DNA of 64,000 bases from Fratercula arctica (GCA_947846985.1 CANTUZ010000006.1:50139207-50203206), one strand, 5' to 3'. Positions 10,510-23,396 are shown, counted from the stretch's first letter. Notes: a model not told the origin generated them from the letters alone. Translations and numbers: made by a program.

Positions 10510-11672
10510 ATTTTAAATGGGATGGCTTAGTAATTACAGGCCTTTCAACCTGGTGCCAATCTCTGGCAAAATAATGGAAGACTGATATGGGACATTATTA
10601 GTAAAGTAATAGTCAGGAATAATGTAATTCATAGTAGTTCTCATTGGTTTATGGGAAATATATTTTGTCAGACTGACTCAGTAGCTTTCTTATGATATAT
10701 GAGGTTTGGTCAATGAACGTTGTAGTGCTGATGTAATGGACTTTCTTAGGGCATTTGTCATGGTACCACACAACCTTTGATTAAGAAATGAGAATAATGC
10801 AAATTCAACTGGGCAACACATTAAAAAGACCTAAAACTGCTAATCTGGTAGTCTTAATATGCAAAGTGGGAATCATTATCTAATAGGATCCCTTAGGAAT
10901 TGTTGGACCATGCTCTATTTCCCGTGTCTTTTAATGACCAAAAAAAAAAAAAAAATTAAAAAAATAGTTAATGGTAAATTTATGTAGATGGAATAAAGTT
11001 TGGGACTTTGGAACTGAACTTAGCTTATGAAGTGATCTGTAAATCATATATGCTTCAGTAAAACTGAAGGTAATACCATATACATGTATATACATTTATT
11101 TTATATATGTATTTTTTCATGTGTATGAACAAATAATTTAGCTTACATTTGCAGGATGAATGACTCTATCCTGAGAAATAATGACTGAAAAGTTTTTGGG
11201 AGATCACGGTAGAGAATTAGGTGAATGCAGGATTTCACTGTCACCCAGTGTCCAATGGCCTAAAGATGGACTACAGAGAAACTTCAAAGGGGGATTATGA
11301 AGTTATGCACTTCTGTGTCAGTAGTGATGTGATAACTTCCAAAACATCTGAGTACGTGTGAAGATTCAGATTCATGTTTCAAAAAGGAATAAAGAGTTGA
11401 TGGAGGCTTAGAGAATGATTAATGGCTTGGACATTCTGTGCAGCAAGGTACTCGAGAGCTTGAACCTGTTTAATTTAGGCAAAGATAATTTGTCCCAGCC
11501 TGTGTCTATATAAGGCACAGAATAGGATACTGGAAAACTTTTCAACAGAGCAGTTATAAAAAATGAAATAGTGAAGAGTTTTCGAAATCAAGGTTTCTTG
11601 TTTTTTTTTTCTGAAAAATTAATTCTGCTTCAAGTAGGAATTGATTTAGAGTGGACCTATAGTTGTGTTATA
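10510..11672 (+). repeat. Ancient CR1/L3-like LINE, reverse-transcriptase region to 3' end
   Basis: A decayed plus-strand LINE about 1.15 kb long. Blocks matching the CR1/L3 clade appear in collinear order: the segment near 10535-10600 including GGCAAAATAATGGAAGACTG; the segment near 10670-10790 with TTTGTCATGGTACCACACAA, a relic of the conserved A-F-D-x-V-P reverse-transcriptase region; the TAGGATCCCTTAGGAATTGT region near 10885; a relic of the FADD active-site box near 10980 (ttTATGTAGATGG); TGAATGACTCTATCCTGAGA near 11155; and an end-like segment near 11640-11670. No open frame remains. A poly-A run (10940-10955) interrupts it and is probably secondary. It is comparable in age to the element at 7975-9215 but in the opposite orientation. 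Confidence 0.75.
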
Positions 11673-14024
11673 GGAACAAACAATTGATAGTTGTTATTAC
11701 TGGGTTTGTAATCTCTAAACTGACTTACTCAAGACTACCAAGTAGGACGCTGGCAGCAGTTAGGATAGTACCTGTTCTTACTGATTCGCAAGCCACAGTC
11801 TTATCCTTTATCCCGTACAACTTCCTACTAAATAAGAGAAAGGCTGGGATTTCTTAAATATGTGTTTCTTCACACAGGTGTGCATGTGCGAATCCTGCTT
11901 CCGTGATCAGTGTAGGAGATTAAGGGAAGCTTTTTTCCCTATCTGTGCACCTTGTCCAGAAACAGTTACAAACCTGTACTTTTTGTTGTGCTGGTGCAGC
12001 AGCATTGAAACCCTACACATGGCCAGCCTGCACATCAGTCCCTTTCCTGCAGAAAGCTGGTGTCACTCTGGGAGGGGGAGGGCTCTTCTGGGACCCGCAT
12101 ACAGTCCGTATCAGATGGAGAATGTGCTTTCCTCAGTGCTCTTGCAGACATCAGACCTTTTTTCATTGCAGCTTTTGGGCTTCCTGCACTGTGCTGGGTC
12201 CCAAAGTCATTTCTTTTTTCTGCTGAGCAGGAAGTTCATGTTTCAGAAGGCGTGCTCAGTTTCAACCTCTGCGAATATTTTTCATTAGTGATGATTCCTT
12301 GTGGTTTTTTTTTTTTTTTGTCTGAAACATCTGTGTGAGTTAAAAAGTTCCTGTCACACAGATCAGGAATTGGCTGCTGATACACAGAAAATGGGCACCA
12401 CTGAAAGGGGAGCATGTAAGGAAAGTCTGTTCTGAGACCTGACTATGTGGGATCCTGACCCTGTCCCTGTCCCACCAACTCAGTGGGCCAAATCCTTACA
12501 CACTTGCTCAGGTGCCTGACTATTCAACTGGGCCAGTCCCTGAGTGATTCAATGTCACTGCTTAAGTCATTTGGTATTCTTTATGCTTGCTGTAGTGTCA
12601 TGTGGAGAGCCAGCACAACGATCTCTGTATTCTGCAGCGTTTCACAGGAAGAAAGGCAGCCATGCTGAGAAGTATGCACGTCACTTAGCTGATGAGAGAA
12701 CAGATCCCCATTTGATTCCATCAGAGCTGGTGGGGGGAGCTGTGATGGACACCTGCCAAGGGAAAAGCTGCTGGCTCACAAGTTATATGACTATACCAGC
12801 TTCACTTCACCTCTACTCCAGCTCTCCTAGAAATGGCTAGACATGATTAATAGCAAGGAAATAACTTGTATAGTGAGACTTTTTAAATGTGAGACTCAAC
12901 ATGTGAGACTAGTTTGCCACAAACAAATTCTGCTGAATCTTTCCTTTTGGCTTTTCTGTCATTTACAAATAACCTGTGTATCGGGCTCATGATTTAATGG
13001 TTCTAAGCATATTCTTAACAGAGCCATTCATTTTGACTGCAAAGAGGGGGAAAATGCATTTTATCTTTTCTTCGGTTAGTAACAAAATAGCTATCTTAAA
13101 ATTTTGGGATGTGTTGATGGTAACAGAGACAAAAGTGATTGAGGTCCTTTGACATATACAGAGTGAAAACTTCACGTACATTGTAAAGTTGTTCAAAGAA
13201 TGCGTGTCCTGTGATCTAGAATATCAGCAGCAATCATTGGTTTAACAGGCTGAGATAGGACAAGAATTATCAATTATGTCTCATGCCTATGTGAAATGTC
13301 TCTGTTTTCACACCTATGAAATGAGTGATTGAAGTGCACGGCTGGGCTCTGAAGTCTTTCTTTTGATAAACTGATTCATTGAAAGCTGGCTTCTAATTTG
13401 TCAGTGTCAGGTAAACCACGTTTATTCTTTCATGTCCTTATGATAATATAAGAGTCCAATGGGGGGGGAAGGGGAGGGGAGGGAGGGGGCAGGAAATATA
13501 TTTTAACTTTGACTTTGAGCCAGTTTAACTAACTCTGTCCCCATTGCCAAAAACAGAATAAAAACCCCAATGGAGTCAGAAGAGGTGATTTTCAAAGCAA
13601 ACATGAGTGATTTGATAACACAAGTCTCACAGAAAGACATGGGATCTGTGCTCAGAGATCTCTTGGTGCTCTTGCAAATCTCATCCCCCAAAATGAGCCT
13701 ACTTACTAAAAACAACTATATAAAAGTGATTCTGTGAAGTTGTGCAACTGAATAAACATAAAAATAAAGCTTTAAAGGTTAACACTTCAAAAAGTCTTAT
13801 TCCTAACTGTTGTTACATTACAAGTTTTCATTATTCACTTTTTGTTCACTTTTAAGGTGAATTCCTGATTCTCTAATGATGTCTTTGCGTCCTTTTCAAA
13901 AAGAAATAGTTCCTCCCTTTGCCAGGGAATATTACCTGGGCACATAAACACAGGACTTAGACCAGACAAACTTATATTGTCTAATCTTGTCCTAGAACTG
14001 TTTCTTTTTAAAATTGTCAGCAAC
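11673..14024. other. Intergenic sequence, no gene supported
   Basis: Several overlapping open frames of 60-142 codons occur at 11860-12338 in a locally GC-richer patch. None has a domain, and the three frames are open together, which points to chance. A poly-T run lies at 12305-12319. Three GTGAGACT octamers occur at 12873, 12889 and 12903, a small imperfect repeat. The G-rich tract at 13461 is listed separately. Confidence 0.55.
13461..13493 (+). repeat. G-rich homopurine tract, potential G-quadruplex
   Basis: The tract consists of eight G, then AA, followed by G4-A-G4-A-G3-A-G5 and a short G-rich end. At least four runs of three or more G are separated by single bases, which satisfies the usual G-quadruplex pattern. 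It stands alone in AT-rich DNA with no CpG island around it, so a promoter role is not indicated. Confidence 0.85.
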
Positions 14025-14072
14025 ACAGTCTCCCTGCTTCTGTTTTCTCAGTTGTAAACTGGGGCAGAGGTG
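14025..14072 (+). repeat. Possible MIR-like SINE remnant
   Basis: The short string TTTTCTCAGTTGTAAACTGGGG near 14043-14064 resembles the 'cctcagtttcctcatctgtaaaatgggg' core of MIR-type SINEs in sense orientation. Flanks are too diverged to extend the match with confidence. Confidence 0.4.
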
Positions 14073-16135
14073 TGTGTGTAATTAGTTGCACGTGTCCCAG
14101 GCCCAGTAGGGAGTGATAAAGGCTGTTACTGACGATTCATCTTAATGAGGGATTTCAGGTTCAGAAAGTAGCAAGAGCAGATGTGATTAGGAAAAAAAAA
14201 AAAAAAAGCAATGAGTAACAGTCAGATATAAAACCACAGAGTTATAAAAACAAACAAATCATTGTGTTACGCTTACTTTCATCATGATAGACAACCTTTC
14301 ACTGCTACAATACATACATAGCAATAAAAGCTGCAAAATCTGGAGTAGATCCTCAGCAGAGATAAATTCTCATAGCTCCGTGACAACAGAGTTGTGATAA
14401 TTTATACCTGACAAAGGCCTGCTTTTTACTGAACCACTCCACCTCTTCTGAGGTGCAATTCCTCTTTTTACCTCCTTTGTTGCAGGCTTAGTAAGTAAAT
14501 CCTACATGAAGGGCTTGGAAGGCAAATAGGTCTTGTGCTGCTTTGCTGCATTGGAGTATTTCACCTGCTGTGTTGTGGCAATGTTCAGATGAATGATCTG
14601 GCCTCCAAAGAATTCCTAATAGGAAGGGCTTTGCTAACTAATGTGAGAGTCAGCTGGTGTCCCTGGAGATGCTATAATTAAGATACAGCAGATGTTGAAA
14701 CTTTTCTCCAGAAAGTACCAGTGATTAAGATATCATGTGCAGCAGACATATGCATTTGCTTCGATATGAGGGAGAATGTAGGTAGCATGTGAGGTCCCTG
14801 TTTCATGAGACAAGGAAGAAGATGCAGTGCCTGCTGGGAGATTTGGTTAGAAAAGTTCACGGGAAAATAATTAACTTGGGAATTGTCGGTCTGATGAAGA
14901 GCAAAAATGTTGCAGACATTTGGAAGCTGGAAGGCATGGAGAGAATTTGTACTTTGGCAAAAAACCTACTTGATAGGTCCAAGCAGGAGCCAACAGCTTA
15001 ATTTTTTAATGTATTCCACTTCACTCACTTTATTTGGATTACTGTGTATCATCCTGCTTTGCTCTGTGACCAAATGCATAGACGGAGATGCTTTGGAGAA
15101 GAGCTTTGGGCCTGTCTTTCTCAAGCTCTCAAAACTCTTGTCCTTCTCTGAAGTATGGAGCGATTCCCAACTGAATCTGCATTATTGCTCATCTGCTGTT
15201 TCTGTTTGCTAGGGAAACCTTGCTTAGTGTGTATCTGCTCCTTGTGACACACAGGGTCTCTCTTTCTGATGTGCTTTAAATCCTTCCCACAGCTGATTCT
15301 GGAATGCTGATGTTCCAGTCTGGGTGCCTCTTCATAAATCAAAGCAAGCAAATTGCTGCTCAAGCACTGTTTATGCAAACGGTCGTTCAAAAACCGAGTG
15401 GTGTTCCTGTTAAGGATTCAGAAAATGCACTTAGACTTTATAATATTGAAGCCTTTGCTGCAGTGATGGATAAAGAGACCTTAGTGTGTTCTATTAAAAC
15501 TTCACAATTCTTTTCTTGGTAACAGATTGTGCTATCACCCTACAAGAACTGTGAAGTGAGTTAATAGTGATCAAAATATCTACTGTACCTGCATCTCAGT
15601 TTTCTTACGTTACTGGCATGTTAGCTCTGCTGTCTTGTCTAAATTCCAATTCAAACAATTACGTTCTGCCCACCTTAATTCTAGCTCCTTCCCGTGCACT
15701 CAGCACTCCCATCGGCTCCCCTGCTTATCCTTCATTTATTCTCTAACCTGTTGAGCAGCTATTGTGAGCTGTCAGGCTATGAAATCATGATTCCTATGTA
15801 TAATCTGCATGTTAATTTTCACAGCACTTCCTTAGGCAACATCTGAGTTACTCCTTCCCAGTACAGCTATATAATTGCAGATGTAAATGTGAAGAACTAA
15901 GCCCAGCTCAGCCAGTATTTTTGGGAGTTGTATTGGCACCATGCATTCAGTATACTTTTATATACGTTTCAGTTGCAGTAAATAAAATAAAATGCATTCA
16001 GACTTCAAAGAAAGTTACGGTTTAAAAACACCTCTAATTCTTCTAAAGTGTGAACTACAGTTCTGTAAGGTCTCACTCTTCAGCTGATTAGTATAGCAAA
16101 AATGCTTTCAATTTCTGTAACGTTTTTCTCCTAAG

Positions 16136-16266
16136 CACTGCAAAACACTATATAAGTTTTAATGAATTTAGACTTGAACTATCATGATGATATGGGTTAT
16201 CATCATCATCTTCATTTGACAGAAGAGTGTACCGAATCTCAGAGGAAAGTTAAATGACTTGGAGAG
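16136..16266 (-). repeat. MIR-like SINE remnant
   Basis: The plus strand shows the antisense MIR order: CACTGCAAAACACTATATAA, then a TTATCATCATCATC run, TTCATTTGACAGAAGAG (compare 'cattttacagatgagg'), CTCAGAGGAAAGTTAAATGA, and CTTGGAGAGG. The collinear order makes this one of the clearer ancient SINE copies in the window. Confidence 0.65.
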
Positions 16267-19200
16267 GAAACTTTGAAGTACTGACAACTCCAACTTCGAA
16301 GTCATTTTCTCAAAAATATAAGATCATTTGTCATTTCTGTAAAACAACATTCTCAAAATACGATTTGCAATTTCCAAAGGGAGTCAGAAGAGTGTTTATA
16401 TTAGCCCAGAAATACCTAAACATCCTAGGTATGGTTGAAGCCATTTCTTTAGGCCAGGGAAGTGAGTAATCACTTCCTGCCATCAGTAATTATAACCAAT
16501 TCTCACTTGGCCATCCTGTAGGAACTGAGCTGTTGTTAGAAATAAAAGATGATTAGCTGTTTCCTGGTTACTGTAAACACATGAGCAGACATAGGTTGAA
16601 TTTGGATTGTTACCTCCTGAGGCCTTTTTTTTCTTTGTTTTTGTACTTAGATTAGCGTAATGGGTTTCTGATCTATAAGTAAGTCTAAACTAGAGGGAAA
16701 TGTTTCTGGTTTTGTCTTGCCCACAAATACAAACCTGAAGACTGGCAGGAGAAATACGCCTTGCCTCAAACTGAAGTTACTTTTCTTGGTTCAGTTAGGA
16801 ACCTAACAGAGAATTAATGGAGCTGAGTTTAGCTTCAAGTTCAAGTCAATTGCATTTGTTCCTTCACCAGCTTGTATTTCCCTTACCATTTTAAATCTCA
16901 GCTGCAAAGGGAAGAATAGAATTGAGAAGGGTCTGTACCCTGTACTTTCTGTATTTCCAGAACAGGACTTTTCCTTCAGTCTCACTGTGTGGACTTCCTC
17001 TGTAGCCAAAACACTGTCACAGAGTGAATCTCTTCTCACAGCTGAACTCCTCTTTCTTTTTTTTTTATCCGTATTTCAGCTTTATGCATTGTACTAGCAT
17101 CATGCAAAAAATTCACATCTTCAAGTGATTCTGCTACAAGGTGCCATAATGTACTGCTGCAGTCACAAAGCAAAGCTGCCACTCAGATACATATTTGCAT
17201 ATCTTGGGCTTATTTGGCCAGCAGTGGACTTGGATGGTCTCTTAACATTCCTACTGGTTGTTCTGTGATGTAACCTTGAAGAAGGTTTCAAAGCAGAAAA
17301 GTCCACATCCTTTTGATCATAAATTGTAAGCTTCTCTGGGCAGAGACCTGGAACATTTGCTGTTCTGTGAAGAATGGGGAACACATGGCACTTTGTAAAT
17401 AATAAATGATAAAAATAAAGCATGAGTAACCATGCTGTAAAAAGAGAGCAGGAAATGCATTGAGAAATATCAAGTGTCGGATCAGGATTACCTAATGAGC
17501 TGCAGTTCATCAGTTGTCATTCAACTTTGGCGTTTTAACTGCTAAAGGAAGGGCTGCTACAAAATTAGTTTAAAAAAAAAAAAAAGTAAAAATATGGTAC
17601 AAACACTTAGGTAGGATTTGGCAAAAATTAGAAACAATTAGAAAGAAGGGAATGAGAAAAATGCAAAAACTGACAAAGAACAAAGTCTGAGTTCTGTCCA
17701 CTTACAATCTATCAGTAAAATTAATGAATTTCTGTAGCATGTGGAAGTACCTATGCTCTGTGATGATCTTCTGTGTAGTACTGAGTGTCACTGTCAGAAA
17801 ACTTACTTTCTTTTTACTGTTGCCTTGACGAAATGCATTTCACTGATTCTATGCATTTAGTAAACATTTTTCCAGAGAGTAAAATGTTGTTTTGAGCTGC
17901 TGTTAATGAAAATTCCCATCAGGATTTTAGAGTTTGGTGATCCAAGGATGTCACGGAGATGAGAAAGAGAAGCTAATATGTTTTGATCAAATGTTTTTTA
18001 TAAATCTTATTTGTAATTTTGTTTTCTGTTATTTTACAAACTAAGAAATGAACCTTATAAAATATGAAATTCAGAGACTCCTATCCTGTAAATATTTCAT
18101 ATAACCTAAGGATGGACCTGATCTTACCCATGCGTACCAAATATCTTATTTACTTCTTTGAGTAGTCACATAAACCACTTTCTTCTTCCAATGCTAGTGT
18201 GCAATACTGTAGGTAATAAATATTTTCAGGATCAGATTATAATACTGTTGTGAGAAAAACATCATTGATTACTTGGATAGTCTCTTCACTAGAGTAAATC
18301 CAGCTTGTTCTTCCAAGTCCGGCTGTGAGTTCCAGCCTGTGAGTGGTCCCAGGAGGCACAGCGCTGCAGAGCCACCGCTGTGCCAGGCTTTCACGTGTCA
18401 CTCCTGTGTCTCCACTGCTTGTTTCTCTGTATTTTAGAAAAATTACACACCAGTTCTTAAGAGTATGAATTTGGCTGCCTACTCTGTCAGTAACATCTAA
18501 TCTATCTGTCTTAGTTATCTCAAGTGATCTCCACATGCATCCTTTTATTTATCATTTTCTGCACCAGAAAGAAACTTTTAACAGTGTGCATTTTATTATT
18601 CTCCTACATCCAACTGGCACTTCATATATTTATCTTTAAAGACTGGTGACACATGCATTTCATGTATAGCAGGATGGCGTGTCTGGGTGTATATCTACCA
18701 ATATATATGTACATAAAAAGAGGAGAGAAAGGGTAAAGGAAAGAAGAGAGAGAGTGATTGGCACTGGAAATAATTATATTTTTTGTGATAAACTTATCAT
18801 GTTATTTCTAGACAAATCTACCCTATTAAATCTTGACAGGGGGATATGTCAGCAGCATTTCCCGTAATTCTTTGGTACTCAAAAAGAGATCCATGCTGCA
18901 GATATCATCAGATATCATCTGATGCTTTTGAAAGCATGTAACAGTGGGGTGATGCTCCTTTTCCTTCCCTATGTAAGTTTTAGAACAATATCTTTAAGAA
19001 CATTGCCAATGAATTCTCTACCTCTTTCCTCATACAAGGCCATACTAATGATAGAGAACTGCTTTGTTCTGTGAAAAGTGCTTCCAGGTAATGGCTTTAC
19101 TCATAGTAACAGGTAAGTGGAATGATCCAGAAATAATTTTCAGCACTGTAAAGTTTTTTGCAACAATTAGCAGGAGTCTGCCGAGCTCTTCACTGAGGGT

Positions 19201-21244
19201 TAGAATCAGAAAGAGCAGAGCTGACTAATGGAGCAATGTGTAAGAAGTAATAAAGAGATCATCTGCCTATAGAGAACTAGGAAATGCTGTTCCACGTTCC
19301 TTTGTCAGAGCAGCATTTTAGAGAGGAGTCAGGTATTTTTCCATCAGATTATCTTCAATGTTTCAGAGCAAAAGTTTTTCTTCTGTTCTTACTGCCTTTG
19401 AAATATTTGGTTATGGGAGACATTTGGAGATTCCACTGTCTGCTACCTGAAATTGGGAAGACTCAAATCCCTGAATGTGCAAGACCCTCGGTGGCTGCTG
19501 CCATCTGACAGGAGCGTGCTTGAGCACACTCAGGTTTCTTGAATATATGATGGCTGCTGCTGGAGACGAGCAGTGTCATACAGGGAAATGGGCACGTAAG
19601 GGGATGTGATCGATTTGCAGAACAGTCCTCACCTACAACTGTTTTTCCTGCTTTACCTTAACCATATCACCCAGAGACAGGATGCTACTCTTCTCACTAT
19701 TGGGAAAGCTGGCAGGAGAGGCCCTACAGGCTTAACTAGAAGGTCGCCTTGGACTGCAGGAAAGTTGCAGAGAGCTGGCTGGATGTGCTGGTGAATAGTA
19801 GACGGCCTAATTAGCAAGAAGCACTATGACAGCCATTTCAGTCATAGGCAAGCTTGCTCTTTATACCTTACAGCCCCAGAGCTGATACCTAAAATAGCTA
19901 TTTGCGTCTTCCAGGCAGAAAGTCCATTTGAATTTGAGTTTGGTGGTGAGGTGAGGGGCTGTCTCGTTTGTTTCTCTGATTTTGGGCTGTGAAGGGGTGA
20001 GTCCCGGCAGGCACATGGGTATAGCTCAGTGGCCCTGTCCCCAGCCGGCCATGGTAGGGTGATAATTGGCCTGCTAAAGAAATGAGGAATAAAAAACGGG
20101 GGTGGGGGGTGGTGAAGCAGATTATATTAAAATGGTAAGTGGCTTTGGTACAGTTCTAGCCAAAAGACCAAATATTAATTATGTGGGAGCTTACATAAGG
20201 ATTCTTGTATTACTCTCTTTCTTACAGTGCAGGGGCACAGAAATCAGATATGAAGTAGATATTAAATTAATGAAGATAAAAGCCAATAGTTTTAGTTGAT
20301 CTAGTTTTCCATTGCATAGAACAGCAAATATTTCTTTTGGGAATTTCTTTTAAAGGCAAGCAGGGGAAGTGGAATGAGATGTGTCCCCAAGGTTTATGAA
20401 ATGTAAGAAGTTGAAGGCTTCGTATACAATCCTCTAAGATGTACAACGGTATAGAGGTGCTTTCTAAAAGCAAACAACAGAAGATGTTTGTGAATGTAAA
20501 GTAAAAAGGGTTTTTTTAAGTAACTAAAAGTTAGACAGTTGTTCAAGCCAAAACAAAGACTAAAATTGCAGAAGAGTGAATGTAATGGGAAGATCCTGCC
20601 CTGTGATATGGTAAGTACAAAACAAATCTAGTACAAAACAAACCTAAGTGCTAGACCTGTTATTTCAAGCAAATAGAACAATGAGACATAAAAGAAGAGT
20701 TCAACCATGAAAGCCAGGAAAAAGAATTAGAGATGAACCAGAGTGAAAAACAGGATCATGTAAGGAAACACAAGAGAGCACAGCTGAAAATTGATCATAA
20801 GTAAATGTAACTAATAGTATAATGACTCTGAATGAAGCAAAATCTGGAAAGAAACTAAGTCTGGATCACATCAGTATGAAAATGTGCGATGTGAATGATA
20901 TGACTAAAGCAGTAACAAAGATGTTACCTTAAATGATTAAATCCCTGAGTGCAAGTCTATTTTCTAATCTGCCTCAGTGTTTACTTGTTCCTGCAGCAAC
21001 ATACAAATTCCAACCATCCTCTGTCAGGAGCAAGACACTCAAGCAAATGCAAATGTTATTGTTAGCAATATTAATTGAGTATTATGACTCTGAAAATGCT
21101 GTAGTAGACGCTTTGGCAAAGGGGCCAAGGAACATTGCAGGGGCTAATTATGGAATAACTTGATTGAAGCAGGTTCCCTCCTAATCAACTCTGTTAGAGG
21201 TTGACCAAGGCCCTGAGTTATATGGGTTTATAGAATTAGCTTTT
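16267..21244. other. Intergenic sequence, no gene supported
   Basis: AT-rich unique sequence with short chance open frames only (at most 115 codons, at 17163-17510 on the minus strand, with no recognisable domain). Poly-A occurs at 17572-17585. A 19-bp interrupted palindrome at 18906-18924 is listed separately. The paired repeats of ACAAAACAAA near 20617-20641 look like slippage. Confidence 0.55.
18906..18924. repeat. Perfect 8-bp inverted repeat with 3-bp spacer
   Basis: CATCAGAT, then ATC, then ATCTGATG: two perfect 8-base arms. The left arm also takes part in a tandem duplication of GATATCATC (18901 and 18911). It could be a dimeric protein-binding site or a chance result of local slippage. 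No neighbouring gene feature supports a function. Confidence 0.6.
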
Positions 21245-21362
21245 CAAGCCAGGAGGCATGAGAAATCCAACATCCTGTTTAACACAAGCTAGAGAACCTC
21301 ATTTAATAATCCGTGCATGAAGCCTACAACTATTTTAATATAAACATATGTGATTAAAGCCA
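21245..21362 (+). repeat. Ancient interspersed repeat, family uncertain
   Basis: The segment containing AGAAATCCAACATCCTGTTT, AGCTAGAGAACCTCATTTAA and CCGTGCATGAAGCCTACAAC resembles a degenerate repeat seen widely in amniote genomes near old LINEs. I recognise the phrase order but cannot name the family with certainty, and the orientation is arbitrary. It abuts the old LINE fragment at 21425. Confidence 0.4.
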
Positions 21363-21424
21363 GACAGTTATTATTTGGAAATGACAGGAGGAGGAGGAAG
21401 CCAACTGCAATTTTTGACTTACAG

Positions 21425-21575
21425 GATTACTGTGAGCCATCAGCCTGATGCAGTCAGAAAACAAAATAAATAACAACCTGAGATGTGTCTCAGGCAAGAA
21501 ATTTCCAGTGGAACTGTGAAAGAAAGTTTCAGTGACATCTTATAAGGCATTAGTGATATTTGTTTTGGAAAATAG
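21425..21575 (+). repeat. Ancient CR1/L3-like LINE fragment (ORF2 end region)
   Basis: TGTGAGCCATCAGCCTGATG, then the block with TCAGGCAAGAAATTTCCAGT and TTATAAGGCATTAGTGATAT, corresponds in order to the CR1/L3 region encoding '...SxxCD...' through 'LxxxLVRPxLEY' in the C-terminal part of ORF2, on the plus strand. It is strongly diverged, and no open frame is kept. Confidence 0.6.
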
Positions 21576-22224
21576 CGAATAATTCTCATCAAAAAAAGAT
21601 GACTTCAAGGCAATAGACATCTTTGTTTTTAAGAGGAGGCCAAAATAATAAAGCTTGGAAAAGGAAGATAAAGTTAACTACTGCTGTGGTTATAACTGAA
21701 GCTGCTCTGGACTGCTGTTCGTCTTGCTGTTGCAGTATTAAAGAACCGTGAAAGAACTGCCCTCTACTAAACTCAGTGGCCCTGCCAGCCGAGCCATAAA
21801 ACAGCATATAGAGAGATGTGAGCTACATACAATGACATTGTGCTCGTAGTTTATCAAGTTTATAATGGATACATATGTCCCTGGTTATAATTAATGTTCT
21901 CTTCTAAATTTCTTTCAACTTTTATTTACCTTTCAACCTGATTTACCTTCAACCCTTTATTTGATGTAATCAGTCCTTAAATAAATGCAATTTACTTCGT
22001 TATTTTTTCACAGAAGTGAATATGCCCAAGATAGGTTGAGGAGGAATCCAGAACATGCAATAGCTGTGCATCAGGAGACTCAGCATTGGCAGGACTTTAA
22101 CACTGCTCAACACTCAGTAGCTCCTTTTTGTGACAAAAAGAACGTGGTATGTGGGTTTGAGGACTTCTAAAAAGCCTAAATTTTTTCTGAATGCTGACAA
22201 AGTTTGAAAAACTGTAGCAAGTCT

Positions 22225-22290
22225 TCAAACTTTCCAATTCTCAGTTTCCTTGTCAGGTAAATGGAGTTAATATTTATGACATATTTTCTG
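22225..22290 (+). repeat. MIR-like SINE remnant
   Basis: TTCTCAGTTTCCTTGTCAGG followed by TAAATGGAGTTAATATTTATGAC parallels the sense MIR core ('cctcagtttcctcatctgtaaaatggggataata'). The copy is short, with diverged ends. Confidence 0.5.
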
Positions 22291-23369
22291 GCTCCAGTGG
22301 GTCTTCACTTAGACTCAGAATTAGACAGGTTCTGAACAAGCCCTAATTATGAATGTTTCAAGAGAAGAAATAATTGCCAAGTATTATTAATTTAATTTCT
22401 CAACAGTATTTATAGATGTTATTTTTCATAATTCGGAATCAGAATCTCTTTTCATATAGAAAAGCTACGCAGGAGACAGAAGTAATGACATACTGCACAG
22501 ACATACCTTCTTAATGTATGCAAATTATTGTGTTTTTAGAAATTACATACAGCAATTGCAATCCTACAAAAACCTGTAAATTAAAATGAAAGAAAATTAC
22601 TTGAAAACTGCCTTGTTCATTGAGCATTTATCTTTCTACCAGACAAGAAAATAAAGTACAAAGAAACCCAGAAAAGCCTGAGGCATCGGCAGAACTTCTT
22701 ATCATAACAAATGATCCAAGTACTTATGAGATGCTAGTTCTGAAAATCAATGAATAGTGACAATATCTTTTAAGAAGATTGCAACACTTAATATTTAAGT
22801 TTTCTTATCTTCCTAAGGACCAACTCTTGGCTCTTGGTAAGATCACTGAGAGTTTCGTTAATGCCTCTAATGAGAGCATGATCAAACCTCAAGAGCCTAA
22901 TTTGAAAACGTATTAGCTTTTTGAGCATTACCAAGAACAAGTTCAAATTAGCAGCATCACACTATGGAATAAAAATCTGTACTTGTGGTTGTCTCTTTGT
23001 GCCTGTGTGCGCTATATGCATAAAGGAATATTCAATTCTATTTAAAAAAAACGTATGTTTTTGATAAGTACTAGGGCAAAAAGGTAACACATCTTGAACA
23101 GCGAGGGGAACTGGTGAGGCAATCAGTTAAGCTCTCTGCTGGTATCCCATGGCTTTTTGTCATTTTTAGCAGACAAATGTGTCACAGTGCAGTTTATTGT
23201 TTCTTTTATACAAAATTACCATTTTTAGAAGCCATGCTTTTGATGTGATACATCTCGAGTTTATGGGAGGAGGATGTGTGTCTGGATTCTGTTCTTGTGG
23301 CTTCTCTATTTATGCGTGGATAAAATAATCTGAAATGCTACAGAATTCAAAGAACTAACTTCCTGTACT

Positions 23370-23396
23370 TGTGTGTGTGTGTATATATATATATGT
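23370..23396 (+). repeat. Compound (GT)n(AT)n microsatellite
   Basis: About six GT units run directly into seven AT units. Simple-sequence tract, likely length-polymorphic. Confidence 0.9.
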
